Part shown: positions 43,267-54,526 of the stretch, one piece after another
How the letters are laid out: every line of letters begins with the position of its first letter
How positions within the stretch are numbered: position 1 is the first letter of the stretch
Assembly (NCBI RefSeq): GCF_041146795.1
Contig: NC_135172.1
Coordinates: forward strand, 34,829,623 to 34,893,622
Reading direction: 5' to 3'
DNA: 64,000 bases
From: Maylandia zebra
Lineage: Eukaryota > Chordata > Actinopteri > Cichliformes > Cichlidae
The notes under the pieces: generated by a model
The model's input: only the letters and a program-made list of their open reading frames with translations
What the model was told of the DNA's origin: nothing
Database searches by the model: none
Made by a program: the position numbers and the translations under genes

Positions 43267-43459
43267 AATAAATGTGATTAAAAGAATGGAATACTGAAGT
43301 ACTGCATACGATAGTCAGATATTTTTGATTTCCAGCATATTAACTCAAAGATTATAAGCGAAATACAAGAAAGCAGTAATACTAACATTTTCTTTGATAT
43401 ATACTGGACTTCTCTTATTCTTTCTTTACTGTACAGAAGATGTGCAAGAATGAAATAAA
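43267..43459 (+). terminator. exosc1: EXOSC1 candidate polyadenylation signals
   Basis: AATAAA occurs at 43267 and again at 43454, the latter followed by a GT/T-rich stretch. An earlier ATTAAA at 42721 could give a shorter 3' UTR. Confidence 0.5.
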
Positions 43460-43559
43460 ACGACTATCCAAACCATCTGTGCAAGGTTTCCTCTTTACAC
43501 ACATTCATAAGATCACAATGAGAATTTTGATTACTTCCACATTGCTTTGCAAATTAAAA

Positions 43560-44520
43560 TCATTTGACAATTATTATATTCTGTGTTTTACAATTTTGTG
43601 GCCCATGCTTTTGTAAACAGACCGTTAACACATTTAACTCAATATGTTCTAACCGAACTCTTTCTCAGGTGCACCATGCTGGCACTGGGTTCATCAACCC
43701 TTTTGGCTTCTCAAGTGCTTTAATTCCTTTTCACATAGAATCTACAAGGTGTTCAAACCGTTCCTCAGAGTTTGGTTAATGTTAACATGACATCATCACG
43801 AAATTTCTTCAGATTTCTCTGCTGCACATCCATGATGGTGAATCCCGTATTCCGTGTCATCCCAAAGGTGCTCTTTTGGATTGAGTTCTGGAAATGGTGT
43901 GTTAGCCTGATGTTATCTTTGTACACTCTGATCATAAAGGGTTGGACATGTTCAACAATACTCAGTTGGTACTAAGAGGCCCAAAATGTGCCAAGAAATT
44001 ATTTCCCCACACTGTTTCACCGTCACATTCAACCTGAGCCACTGATACAAGAGGATGGATCTCTGCTTTCATGTGGTTTACTCCAGATTCTGACCTGGTA
44101 GTGACTGACTGCCTGGGTAGGATTCAACATCTTGTGGATTTAAATGCTCTTATATATACCTCAGTTGTAACAATTGGTTATTTGAGTTACTGCTGCCTGC
44201 AGCAAGAACCAACAAAACATTTTCACCTAGATCTGCCACTCACTGAATACTTGTTTTTCTGCACCATTCTCTGTAAATCTGAAGAGATGCAGGAAATGTT
44301 ATGCAGGAAAATTCCCATAAACAATCACGTCACTCAACATCACTTGAATCACCCTCCTTCCTCATTCTGATGCGCTGTTTGAACTTCAGCAGGTGCCTTG
44401 ACCATGTTTACATGCATAAATGCGTTGAGTCGTTTCCATGTGATCTGCTGATTAGATATAGTTGCATTAACAGTCAAGTGTATCTAACAAAGTAATCAGT
44501 AAGTGTAGATGTCTCATTGT
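43560..44520 (+). repeat. Teleost DNA-transposon-like repeat, copy 2
   Basis: It shares ordered blocks with 21480-22400: TTTAATTCnTTnnnnnnAnA-like start words, CTCATTCTGATGCG, GAACTTCAGCAGGT, CCATGTTTACATGCATAA, and GATCTGCTGATTAGATATAG near the end. The two copies are in the same orientation and clearly diverged. It fills the gap between the convergent genes EXOSC1 and KNOP1, at the 10q24/16p12 synteny junction. Confidence 0.6.
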
Positions 44521-44664
44521 GATCTTTCCCCAAACGTATATGTTTCACTATTTTACAAAGTAAACAGTAATCCTTAATCTATATAAAATCCCACAAACTG
44601 TTATAAAATAATGAGCTGCTCACACATTAAACCAGCCGCTTGTTTTCCAGCTGTTGGAGAAATG

Positions 44665-44670
44665 TTTAAT
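44665..44670 (-). terminator. knop1: KNOP1 candidate polyadenylation signal
   Basis: ATTAAA on the minus strand (TTTAAT on plus), about 157 bp beyond the stop codon at 44827. Confidence 0.45.
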
Positions 44671-44826
44671 ATACAGTATATACAACTAACGATGTGTTTT
44701 TCTTTTTTTCACCAGTGTACATTTGACTTTCTGCAGGATCAATTCTACAGTAAAGCTGATTAAACAAAAAAGTGTGCCAATTAAAACACTATGTACAAAA
44801 GCTTTGTAAAACCAAATCTTCACTCG

Positions 44827-47800
44827 TCAATCATCAAAGCGAACTGATCGACATGTATTGATATCAATTGAAAATTTCTTATTGGACGGTGCAGTAAACC
44901 CAAGTCCCGCCCCCCTGTTATTAAAGTCCATTCTGCGCGAGTGGGCTCGTTCAAACTCCCCCAGAAGGCCTTGCTGCAACTGCTGCTGCGCGTCCTTCCC
45001 TAGTGCCATATTTGCTCCACCAGTGCTCGTCGCCGCCGGCTGGAAACCCTTTTTAAAGCCCCCCATCAACCGGAGGAACTTCTGCTGTTGTTCAGAGCTG
45101 TTGAACTGCGCCGTGCTCCACTGGCCCAAACCCTGCAGAACAGAAACAAAAGTTCATAAACATTAGAAATGCATTCAGGAGTAAAGTTTCCACATTTAAG
45201 AACCTTCTTCTGCTTGAAGACTATAATTCTGTAGCTACAGCCACACTAAACGCATCGTTTTCTCTCCCGTCCACACCGAGACGGCGTTTTCGCTGATGGA
45301 AAACGCAACATTTTAAAAACGCATGCATTTGATAAAGGTGCTTTCACGTCGCAGTGTGGACAGCAAAAGCGGAGACTTTCTAAAACGATGACGCATGTTA
45401 GTCATGTGATGCAGTCATGTGACCAATTAAACAAAGACAGCGGAGGGCATTATACAGCAGTTGTTTTGTTTGCTCTCAGTTTTGACAGCCCTATTAAAGA
45501 TTAATATCAGTCTGTGCATGCTCCAGATAGCTTTTCTTCAAATTCTTTAACTCTCTCTCGCTTTTGCAACTTTGTACTTTTGTGTTACTCGCAGCAACAA
45601 CTCCACCTCATTGTTAGTCCATTTAAAAAACTCAGTGCTTTTCCTCAACATTTTGCCGCCACGTTTCAAAGAGCTGGAAAGTAAATAAGCGGCAGACAGA
45701 AATGAGGCAGGTCGAATCGTCTTGCGTTTCACGCATGCGCAGTACCGGAACATAACAGTTTTCAGCCGTTTCAATGTGGATGCACAACTCTGTGAAAACG
45801 GCTAAAAACGCCAGTGTGGACGCGCAGGGTTTTCAGACGAAAACGCCGTTTTCAAATCTATCCGGGCTAGTGTGGACGTAGCCTTAGAAACTTGGGATTA
45901 TTTGTTTTAAAAGATGGGGGCATTTGGCAGGTAGAACTGATCTTAAAGACGTATGTGAGCATTGTGAGAAGTTTTTTGTTTTATTTTTATCTTCACCCAC
46001 AACAGAGTCTTCCTTAGATAACCCCGTATGTCTCATCTCTGTTTACCATTCCCTTTTTTTGAGTCTATCTGCCATGTTAATTCATTAAAATGCATTGGTG
46101 TTGCACAAGGAAGGGCATCTGACATAAAAACTCTGCCAGATCAAACATGCTGAGCTACGTGCTGTGACAAACAAGTGCTCCTTCATTTAAAGGCATTTAA
46201 GACACGGGGAGTTTGCATAGTGGTATTCTTTGTAAAAACAAAACAAACAAACAACACTAATACCGACCGTAGGTTTGACTGTTTTGTCAGGTTGAGAGGC
46301 CTTGTCGATCTCCATTTGTAAAGCCTGTCTTCTTTCCTTTAAGACAAAAACAAACAAAACAAAACAATCATCAAACTACACTGCATAAAACACAAAAAGC
46401 ATTCTGATTTGCTTAGCTCTGGTAAACTCATTTTACATCGTGGGCCACATACAACCCACTTTGAGCTTAAGTTAAAATACCCTTTCTGACAGTGTAAAGG
46501 TATTTAACTGCACATTTAATCTCTGAGATATCTCAATATATGAGGAAGAAGAGTAATTTAAACATTGTCTCCGCTTTTCAAGATGATAAAAAAAATGCTG
46601 CTCCTGTAATTATAAAGTGGATTTTTTTTTTGTTGATTCCCAGAAAACTTCCTATTTTTGTAATTTATTTTTACTGTGGACACGCTTAAAAACAGACACC
46701 TATAGCTGTACATTGGAACTAAATAATAAAAATACATAAGATTTAAATAAAAAACACATTTAAAAAAGCTCAAATAACTAAAACAAAAGCTAAAAAAAGA
46801 AAAGAAAAAAAAGGAAAAAGTGTTTTAAAACGAGTTTTAAAAGTAGACAGTGAAGGGGCCTCTCCACCTGCAGAGGCGACTGGGCACGATAGAAAAAGCC
46901 TAGTCGCTTCTGCGCTTCCTACTGGATCTTGGTCAGCTGACCTGAGACACTGACAGGGTGTGCAGGGATCAGGAAGTGCAGAGAGGGAAGGTGGGGCAAG
47001 ATTGTGAAAGGATTTAAAAACAAACGTAAGAATTTTAAAATGAACTCTAAAAGACACAGGCAGCCTGTGCAGCGAGGCCAGGACAGGGGTGCAGCTGACG
47101 CGAAAGTAATGACCCACTGACTCAGTGGTCAGTGACGTCAGACAGAAACTACAGTTTAACAACTTGAATGAATGTGTTTCCTTGGACCTTACGTGATATA
47201 TGTCACATCTTGCTCATAGTACATAATAATGATGTGACAAGGGCTGCTAATATAAAAGTGGCCTGTAGAAGAACAGTGTTTCCTAAATTTCTGAAGGACT
47301 ACGTGCATTTTGAAACATGCCAATTCCTGATTATGGCAATAAGTTTCACACATCAATCTACGGAGCGATAACGAGAGCTCTGTTGACCTGATTGATGGTG
47401 ATCTCATCAGTGTTTCCACTCCTCTCTGACAGGAAAACCACGTCGACTTGGGGAGACTCCTGAAACTACAGTTCATAAAAAGCTCATACACTGTTCATAC
47501 CAAATAAAAAGCATCCAGGCACACGGCTAACAACCTGAGAGAAGCGCACTCACCTCTGGGTCTTCCCGTTCTTGTTTGATGTTTTTCTTCTTTTTAGCAA
47601 CAGGTTCAACTCCAGAGTTGCTCGTGCGTTGCACCTTAGCAGAGCTCTTTTTCTTTTTGCTCTTCTTCTTGTCACCAGCTTCGCCACTCTGCTCATCCCC
47701 CTGAACCTCCTGTTTGTCTTCTTCCTCTTCACATTTTACCTTTTTTCTTTTCTTCTTCTTTGGCTCTTCTTCCTCTGCATTGGTAGACTCCACAGTAGCT

Positions 47801-49353
47801 ATTTTACATTTACCCTTTTTTACCTTTTTCTTAAATTCTGTCGTTACTTCATCATCAGTAGTAACAATAACACTGTTTGTTGATTTCTCTTGCTTTTCAC
47901 TTTTTCTAACTTTGTCTGATGCTGCGTTGCTCTTTTTGTTTTTGCCTTTAACCTCTGTTGTTTCTACTCCATTTTCTTCTTTAGTCTCAGTTTCTTTCTT
48001 TTTCTTCTTTTTTATTTTTACGTCCTCGTGTTCGATTTTTTCTAACTTTATGCCATTTTCAGCTGCTTTAGCTTTCTTTATTGTTGCTCCTTCCACAGTT
48101 AAAGGGCATTTTTGTTTTTTCTTCTTTTCTTTTCTTTGCCCTTCGGTCGCCTCTGTGCTCATATCTAAAGCATGTTGCTTATCTTTCACTTTCTTGGGCA
48201 GACTGTCTTGTTCCACTTGCTTTTCTTCCTCCTCTTCTTTTACCATATTTTCTCGTTTTATTTGTGTAGACTTATTCTTTACGTTCTTCTTCTGTTTCTT
48301 ATCCACTTCCTGCTCTTTTACTAAAGTATCTGCAGTTTCTACATAAGCCTCGCCATCAGCCAACACCTTATTTTTCTTCTTCTTTTCTTTGCTTTTCACC
48401 TCAGTCTCCTCTGTGCTCATATCTAAAACCTGTTTTTTCCCTTTCTTGACTTTTTTGGGCAGATTATCTTTTCCCACTTGCTCCTCTTCCTCTTTCACCA
48501 TGTTTTCTTGTTTAATTTGTGTAGACTTCTTTTTTCCTTTTGTCTTCTTCTCTTTCTTTTCCACTTCCTTCTCTTTTACTAAACTCTGTGTAATTTCTCC
48601 TAGACTCTCACCATCTGCCAGCAGCCTCTTCTTCTTCTTCTTTTTGGTGACATCTTGTCCATCAGTGACCTCAGAGTCATTGACATCATCCAGAGAATCT
48701 GTTTTCCTCTCCTTCTTTTTCTTATTTTTTTCCTTCTCACCATTTCCGTCCCAAGACCCGTCTTCGATCCCCACAGCATCAGCCATTTTGCCTTTCTTCT
48801 GTTCTTTTCTCACCTCTTTTAGGCTGGAATCATCAGCTTTTCCTTTTTTGTGTTTCTTCTCTTTCTTTATATTATTTTCCTCACTCTTCTCTTCCTCCAT
48901 CTTCATTTTCATGATTTCTGAGTGCCTCTCCTCAGCTACAGGTCTCTTGCTTGACTGGTGAGAGAAAGTTCACTGTTACTTCAAGTTTCTATTCTGTGTT
49001 TGTGGAACAGTGAATGACAGAGCAGTAAACACTAACCAAAGGTTTGGCTGGCTCTTTGGGTCGGGACTGCTGATCAATTTCTCTTTGGAGGGCCAGTCGC
49101 TTTGCCTGAAGAGAACCAATCAGAACTGGACATAAATATTTGTAATAAAAATGGACAACCCCACCGCAACACTGTTTTGTGTATTGGTTAGCAAGTCTGG
49201 ATTACTTTGTCGCCTTGTAGCGTTAAGAAGTCAGAATAAGATATTCCGATTAGGTTGGATAATCAGTACCTGATCAATTGTGATTTCAATGGGCTTGTGA
49301 CAGGACCTTTCAGAAACAAAAACTACGTCCTCATCGGAATCCGTCTGAAACAT
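44827..49353 (-). CDS. knop1: Lysine-rich nucleolar protein 1, six coding exons with an internal module duplication
   Basis: Exons 49353(or 49347)-49270, 49105-49037, 48954-47554, 47459-47388, 46336-46268 and 45132-44827 join in phase 0; 666 aa if ATG 49353 is used. KNOP1 is a nucleolar protein of poorly known function. The 1.4-kb central exon encodes a lysine/glutamate-rich region of KKKKKK blocks with repeated words (LPKKVKKGKK, TQIKQENMVKEEEE, DMSTE). The C-terminus is the conserved KNOP1 domain: GQWSTAQF, KFLRLMGGFKKG, NMALGKDAQQQLQQ, SRRMDFNNRGAGLGFTAPSN, SIDINTCRSVRFDD. Exons 5 and 6 correspond to human DLEVVLEKKGNMDEAHIDQ and RRKALQEEIDRE. Exons 2 and 3 (VVFVSERS..EITIDQ, AKRLALQREIDQ) repeat that pair before the lysine-rich exon. 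The start is uncertain: exon 1 appears non-coding, and ATG 49353 overlaps the TTTCAG acceptor. Confidence 0.88.
45234..45884. mobile_element. Non-autonomous DNA transposon with a SANT-like relic, KNOP1 intron
   Basis: Imperfect terminal inverted repeats (GCTACAGCCACACTA left; TAGTGTGGACGTAGC right) continue inwards as GCGTTTTCG-type words (CGGCGTTTTCGCTGATGG left, GAAAACGCCGTTTTC right). A minus-strand stretch at 45547-45774 includes FFKWTNNEVELLLRVTQKYK, a Myb/SANT- or MADF-like start, as found in PIF/Harbinger accessory proteins. Superfamily assignment is tentative. Confidence 0.55.
46790..47165 (-). mobile_element. L2-like LINE 3' fragment in a KNOP1 intron
   Basis: The minus strand encodes the C-terminal end of a LINE reverse-transcriptase ORF: LASLHRLPVSFRVHFKILTF, VFKSFHNLAPPSLSALPDPC, CLRSADQD, and PSLSTFKTRFKTLF. 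These are the standard closing motifs of L2/Maui-type fish LINEs (family knowledge). A deletion between CLRSADQD and the final block is likely. 5'-truncated; host orientation. Confidence 0.7.
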
Positions 49354-49734
49354 AAAAGGGAAATATCAGCATCCATTCAGACACATCTCTAAGCTAACCG
49401 GTCCATGGTCTCAAATATTTAGAAAAAAAATGAAGTTAAAGCTTTACTAAAACACCAGGTGTTGTGTTTGAATATGCACGTTAAAGGCAAAATAATATAT
49501 ATAATATATAACAAAACTAAGCGATTTGATTCAAGATAAGAAGACCAGGTTTATGCACAAAACGCTACAGGTAACTGGCCACGCTAGCTTATTAGCCAAC
49601 GGGAGCTTACAGTAAAAAAAAGTTAATCCGATCCAGAACTGAACAGTTTAATTAGTCAGACAATTACACTATTTTGGCACAAGCGCATCGGATATTGTAA
49701 AATACAAACTTCAAAAGCGATTTACTTACTTTGC

Positions 49735-49855
49735 ACACTTTTACAATTCACGTGGGTAGCGTTTTACGTTCGCGACCCGGAAGTAGATTTTTCTCTTCCT
49801 GCTAGAGACGAGAAAGGAGTCCGTAGCAACGGAGGCGAGCGTGCACGTAAGTGAG
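49735..49855. promoter_or_regulatory. KNOP1 promoter, possibly bidirectional
   Basis: A CpG-rich 120 bp with an ETS/GABP-type word (ACCCGGAAGTAG, about 49774) and CACGTG. On the minus side the untranslated exon ends GTGCAAA before GTAAGTAAAT. On the plus side a second strong donor, GCAC|GTAAGTGAG, occurs at about 49846, suggesting a divergent transcript. In mammals IQCK is divergent to KNOP1, but I find no IQCK coding exon to the right. AGCAAC near the plus start is half of an RFX X-box. Confidence 0.5.
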
Positions 49856-52800
49856 CTGCTAAACAGTTTGACAGTTGTTTAATTTTTAATTTTCACTGTT
49901 TTTGTTTGTGTTAACCATCAACATTAAAACGATTAAAAAATATTAACTAAAATATGCACAATTTTCAATTGTAACCCAAGTAGGACCAAATTCAGAACTC
50001 ATAATTACTTTGTCTTTATTTAAACAGACGTATGTAGTTAGATGTATGATTTGCTTATGATAATGTTAAATACCCTCAAGTTATTACTGTCAGTGTCATT
50101 GAGGAAAAGTGACGATGCAAGTCAGCAACGCCTAACAGACGTCTCTTTGAAACATGTCTTGTGATTTGAGGCTGACTTTAAAGCATGATCTCACTTGAAA
50201 CTTGCAAAATAAATAACAATGCTGTGTATTTAAGGTTATTATGCATACTTTTTATAGTGGGATTTTAGATATGGTTGTGTGTGCTGAATTTCTTGTGCAG
50301 GTGGCAGAATTTCTTATGAAATGGCAAGGGGAGTGAGATGAGCCTAATGTGCCCCTGTCAAAGTTGTACTTCCCCCTTTTTGGGTGACATTCCAGTATTG
50401 ACAATACACTTGTGACAGCAGATAATATCATTGAGCTTCAAATGCACTTTGTTCATGACACAAATAACAGCTCAATTATTCCAAGCCACTTACTTACCAC
50501 AGGGGAAGGATGCATTTTACACCAGATGTCCTTCCTAATGTAACCCTCCCATTTATTCAGGCTTGTGATCCCTGAGGCTGGGTTTGTGTCGAAAAAACAG
50601 GTATCTTTCAAAGCAGGATCCACAACTTAAACACATAGTTTGAGGAGAAATTTTGGGAGTTTGGCAGCGAAATCCCTGTTATTTTAACAGTGAATTCACC
50701 CTGCTGACTTCTGTTACAACCAGGGATTAAAATGGTCTGAAATGATGTGGCACCTTAAGTAAATTAGTAATTTACATCTCTTTAACGCATGATAAAATCA
50801 AGCCACTTAATTATTCATGTTTTGTGTCCAGCATTCTTACAAGCCTTTCTAAACATAGGCTCACCCCCCCGCATCCGAATCCAGCTCTGCTCCTAGTAGC
50901 TAGCTGCAATCCTCCTCCATCTCCATCATCCAGCAGGCCATGCTTTTGCAGGTCCCTGACGTTCTTACTACTGAAAGCTTACTTATTTTTAGAAGACTCC
51001 CACATGCAGTGAGGATTTTTGGCTATTTATGTGATATGACTTGGCTCGTGATTTAACATAACACAGAGAAGGGGGATGTGTGTGCCTTCATATCAGTAGT
51101 TTCAGTCCTACTAAATAACACTCAAAGCTAATGATATAGCTTAAGTATCATAAGCAGATTTGCATATATATTAAGTTTTAAAATACACTCTAGATCAGGA
51201 TTGTTAAGGAGAATGTGTGGACTAATATGTGGACCAATTTTAAGGATAATCTTTTCAGGAAACATACATTTATATGCTTGAAGTGTTGCTTGGAAACCAG
51301 TTTGGTGTTAAAACAGTTGCACCATTTCTTTCTTTATTTGTGATTCAGTTACAGTGCACTGAACACTTGACGACGATACATCTGAACTAGATGTAGTAGT
51401 ACCTGACTTTATAGTTATCCCAACAATAAAAACAACAACACCAGGGTATATTTAACAGAATAGGTGCACTGATGTATTAGTCACTTTGTGCAAATCACAT
51501 TACAGACATTCATGTTATGCTGCCATAAAACAGTGACAGAGCTATCATTATAAGAGGATCTCAAAAAAGAAATACCAGTGCTTTTTCACATTTGGAACAA
51601 CTACAGTACATGTTTAAAAATCAGTTATATAGGCTTAATACATTAAAAAAAATCCTACAATGATCATATTTTCATTGTACTATATTAGAACACAAGGCTT
51701 TACACAAAAGTAAAATCACTCACAGTTTAGTTGTTTAGTGTTATAGTAAGAAGAAATGGTCTCAAGATTAGAGAAGAACATTGTGAGACCTGCTTTTCAA
51801 CCTCATTTTACTAACTTGTTCAGGATTGGATTCAGAATTCAGTCTCAAAGTTAACTGAGTCTTAATAGGTTAAATTCAACACAAACTTTTCAGCATTGTA
51901 ATTAAATGGGCTTGATTTACTAAACAGGACAAAATAGTGCGTGAGCACGATCCCCAAATAGCACTTACAGGTGTGGTTAGTTATCTAAACACACCCACTT
52001 TCAGTTCATTATAATATCAATTGCAAAAAATGTGATATGCTGTTTTTCAGTGTAAAATATCACGACTGGATCGGTCACAAAAATCTCTGAAATCCCACCT
52101 CTGACATGCAATCTTGTTACTGCAATGTCTTTGTTAATACTGATGTTACTTTTTTTTCACACCAAAACCCAATTTCTGCTTGTGCAATACGTCAGCAAAT
52201 CTGGCCCAAAATATCAAAGGTTTCCAGTTAAATTTACAGTTATGCCAAATCTTTTCATTTTGTTTCATGGAATTTAAAGTTTAACTGTAAAGTGGGAAGA
52301 AAATGCAAGAAAACCCTTTGGAATTATCAAAATAACCCTACATGTAAACTTACATGTGATATCCCACATAGTGTTATCATTTTGGGCCACTTTTGTTTCT
52401 GTTGCGCCTGGGACTCCACCAAGTGATCACCACCATTAAGCTTCAGTATAATGTAAGGATGGGTGGTATTAAGCTGAAGTCTAGTAGAGGTTAGGTAAGA
52501 AGGTAATAATGAGAACAATAAGCCTAACCTGAAGTAAAATCATCATCTCTGTCTTGCCAACATACCATAAAGCCTGCTTTGTTGTCATTTTGACTGAGGT
52601 GGGACCATAATACACAAAATTAATGTTTTGTTGTAGTCAAAAAATGTGAAACAACCGATTAAGACCTTAAACTCATAGGGGAAGTTCTTACAAAGGTGGG
52701 AATCAAGGGAGCCCAGACTTTTATAAATTTTGACTTCTTTTTGCAACATCAAGGGCCCCTGCTGACCGTTAGAAAGAACCCATGTTTAAGGCACTTTGGC

Positions 52801-54526
52801 ACTAGCTTTACTTATCAGACTCAGAAGCTACAGCCATCTTTTATATACATTTTATGGCTTTCTGGAATGAATTTATTAACCAGTGTACTACAGAATGATT
52901 TCAGTGAAATATAATCCTAAAATGAACCCAGGAGCATCGTTATATGACAGTTTAAGGAGGTATAAGATCCAAGGTTCATCATTTTTCCTTTGTCAATATA
53001 TATATTCACTATGTTTAATGAAGACTAATGACAGCTGTTTATTTCTCACCACCAGTTAATGGATAAAAACCCAATAAAAAAAATTTAGATTTTTAATTCC
53101 AAAGGGTTTACTTTTTCTGCCATTTTTAAGATTTTATCATACATCTAAAAAATGTTGATAATGCACAATAAACTCTGCAAGACAAAACAGTCTGACCACA
53201 GAAACGGTTACCTGTTTCTTTTAGGTTTACACATACCTGGCCTTCCTCAGCAACGGGATTTGCTTGATTGTCCAGAAATTGTTTTATTTTTAAATGTAAA
53301 TTTTCTGACTTATTGGCTTAGAGGGGTGAGACTGTTTTGTCAATGATCTCTCCAATGCCAATTTATTAGAAACACAAACAACTGGTCATTTTCTTTAGTA
53401 TACAGTTATTAAAATTCTAGAAAACAAAACACTTATGTTTTGACAAAATACATTACCTTTAAACTGTGCTTTTACATGCATGTCCAGTAATGTCAAATAT
53501 CACAATTCCCAGATGTAATCAGTGCTGATAAAGTGCAAAATTACAGCCACTAACAGTAAACCCTATTTACTAATACTGCAGGATTAGTGCTGCAGTATTA
53601 AATGGCTTTTTATCATAGGCTTATTAAAAATTAACCTTGTTTAAAAAAAACAATCCACAAGCTGTAGAGTTTTTATTCACCTTTTAAAATAAAAGTCCTC
53701 CACAGCCCTGCACGAGATCTGCTGAATACAAAGCCTTTATGAGTAAACACTGTGAATGTGGCAAACTGCCCAACAGTACTTATATTGGAAAGGCGAGGGA
53801 TAGAGAGAAAATCACTATGCGAATCCTTTGGGACTTTCCAGGATGAAAAACAGAGGCTGTGCAAGCATTGTGGGTGTAAGCAGGTATTTTACATACCTAT
53901 CCTAACAGCTTATTTGTAGTTGTAGCTTGAATGCAAACAAAAAAAAAATAATAATAATAAATGACATACAAAGTGCATTTTTATGAAGTAAGCATGGTTG
54001 ATAAACAAAAGTTAGAATGTTGCAGCACTGGTTTGGTGCTGCTCAGGCAAAAGAGTTTACCTCAACACATTCAAGTCTTCCTCTAAGCTCAACTCTGTCA
54101 TGGTTTAACAACAGGTCATTCAATATGTCTCTTTTAATATAATATAATTTAAAAAAAACACTTTAAATATAACATTTAGTTGTGCTAATAGACTTCTTGT
54201 TCTTGTGTGTATGTATTATAATTCAGATTACACGTGTTCATCGAAAAATGCATCATCGAAAAATATCACTTTACTGAGAGATGTCGCTTTCTCTTCCCTC
54301 TCTTGTTCCTTTACATCCATCAAAAAAGCCTTCGGGAAAATGTAGGCAAAAATACCACTAGTTTCTTTTTAAAATGCCAAATCTGCACATGTGTGGCAAA
54401 AAACACAAACACAGTAAACATAGCTATCTCTTATGAAGTCGCTTCTTTGTGATATGTACCGTCTTTAATACTTCTTCCCTCAAAAATGTGACTGAAGTGT
54501 GTCCTCTTCAACATTTGCCCCGTATA
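49856..54526. other. Non-coding stretch between KNOP1 and GPRC5B
   Basis: AT-rich DNA with no exon I can assign. At 50515-50595 lies a scrap of a common fish repeat (CAGATGTCCTTCCTAATGTA, ACCCTCCCATTTATTCAGGC). The GPRC5B 3' UTR should extend left from 54527, but its end is not clear. A divergent transcript from the KNOP1 promoter could run through here. Confidence 0.5.

Noticed and set aside
45547-45774. Independent small gene with a SANT-like motif
   Set aside because: It lies wholly within a transposon bounded by inverted repeats inside a KNOP1 intron.
46770-47162. 130-aa protein-coding gene on the minus strand
   Set aside because: Its motifs are the C-terminal end of an L2-like LINE reverse-transcriptase ORF; it is a 5'-truncated insertion.
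47714-48961. Long plus-strand Ser/Phe-rich reading frames
   Set aside because: They are the complement of the lysine-rich KNOP1 exon (AAG/AAA read as CTT/TTT); composition explains the openness.
49351-49353. Certain start codon for KNOP1
   Set aside because: ATG 49353 overlaps the TTTCAG that also looks like the acceptor, and exon 1 shows no ATG; kept only as the provisional start.
50290-50400. Chromodomain-like peptide (AEFLMKWQGE) after a CAG acceptor-like site
   Set aside because: It is too short, soon hits a stop, and lacks the rest of the aromatic cage; treated as chance or a repeat relic.
53673-53864. Minus-strand 63-aa frame as a GPRC5B downstream gene
   Set aside because: No recognisable motif, no splice context and no repeat; not supportable as a gene.
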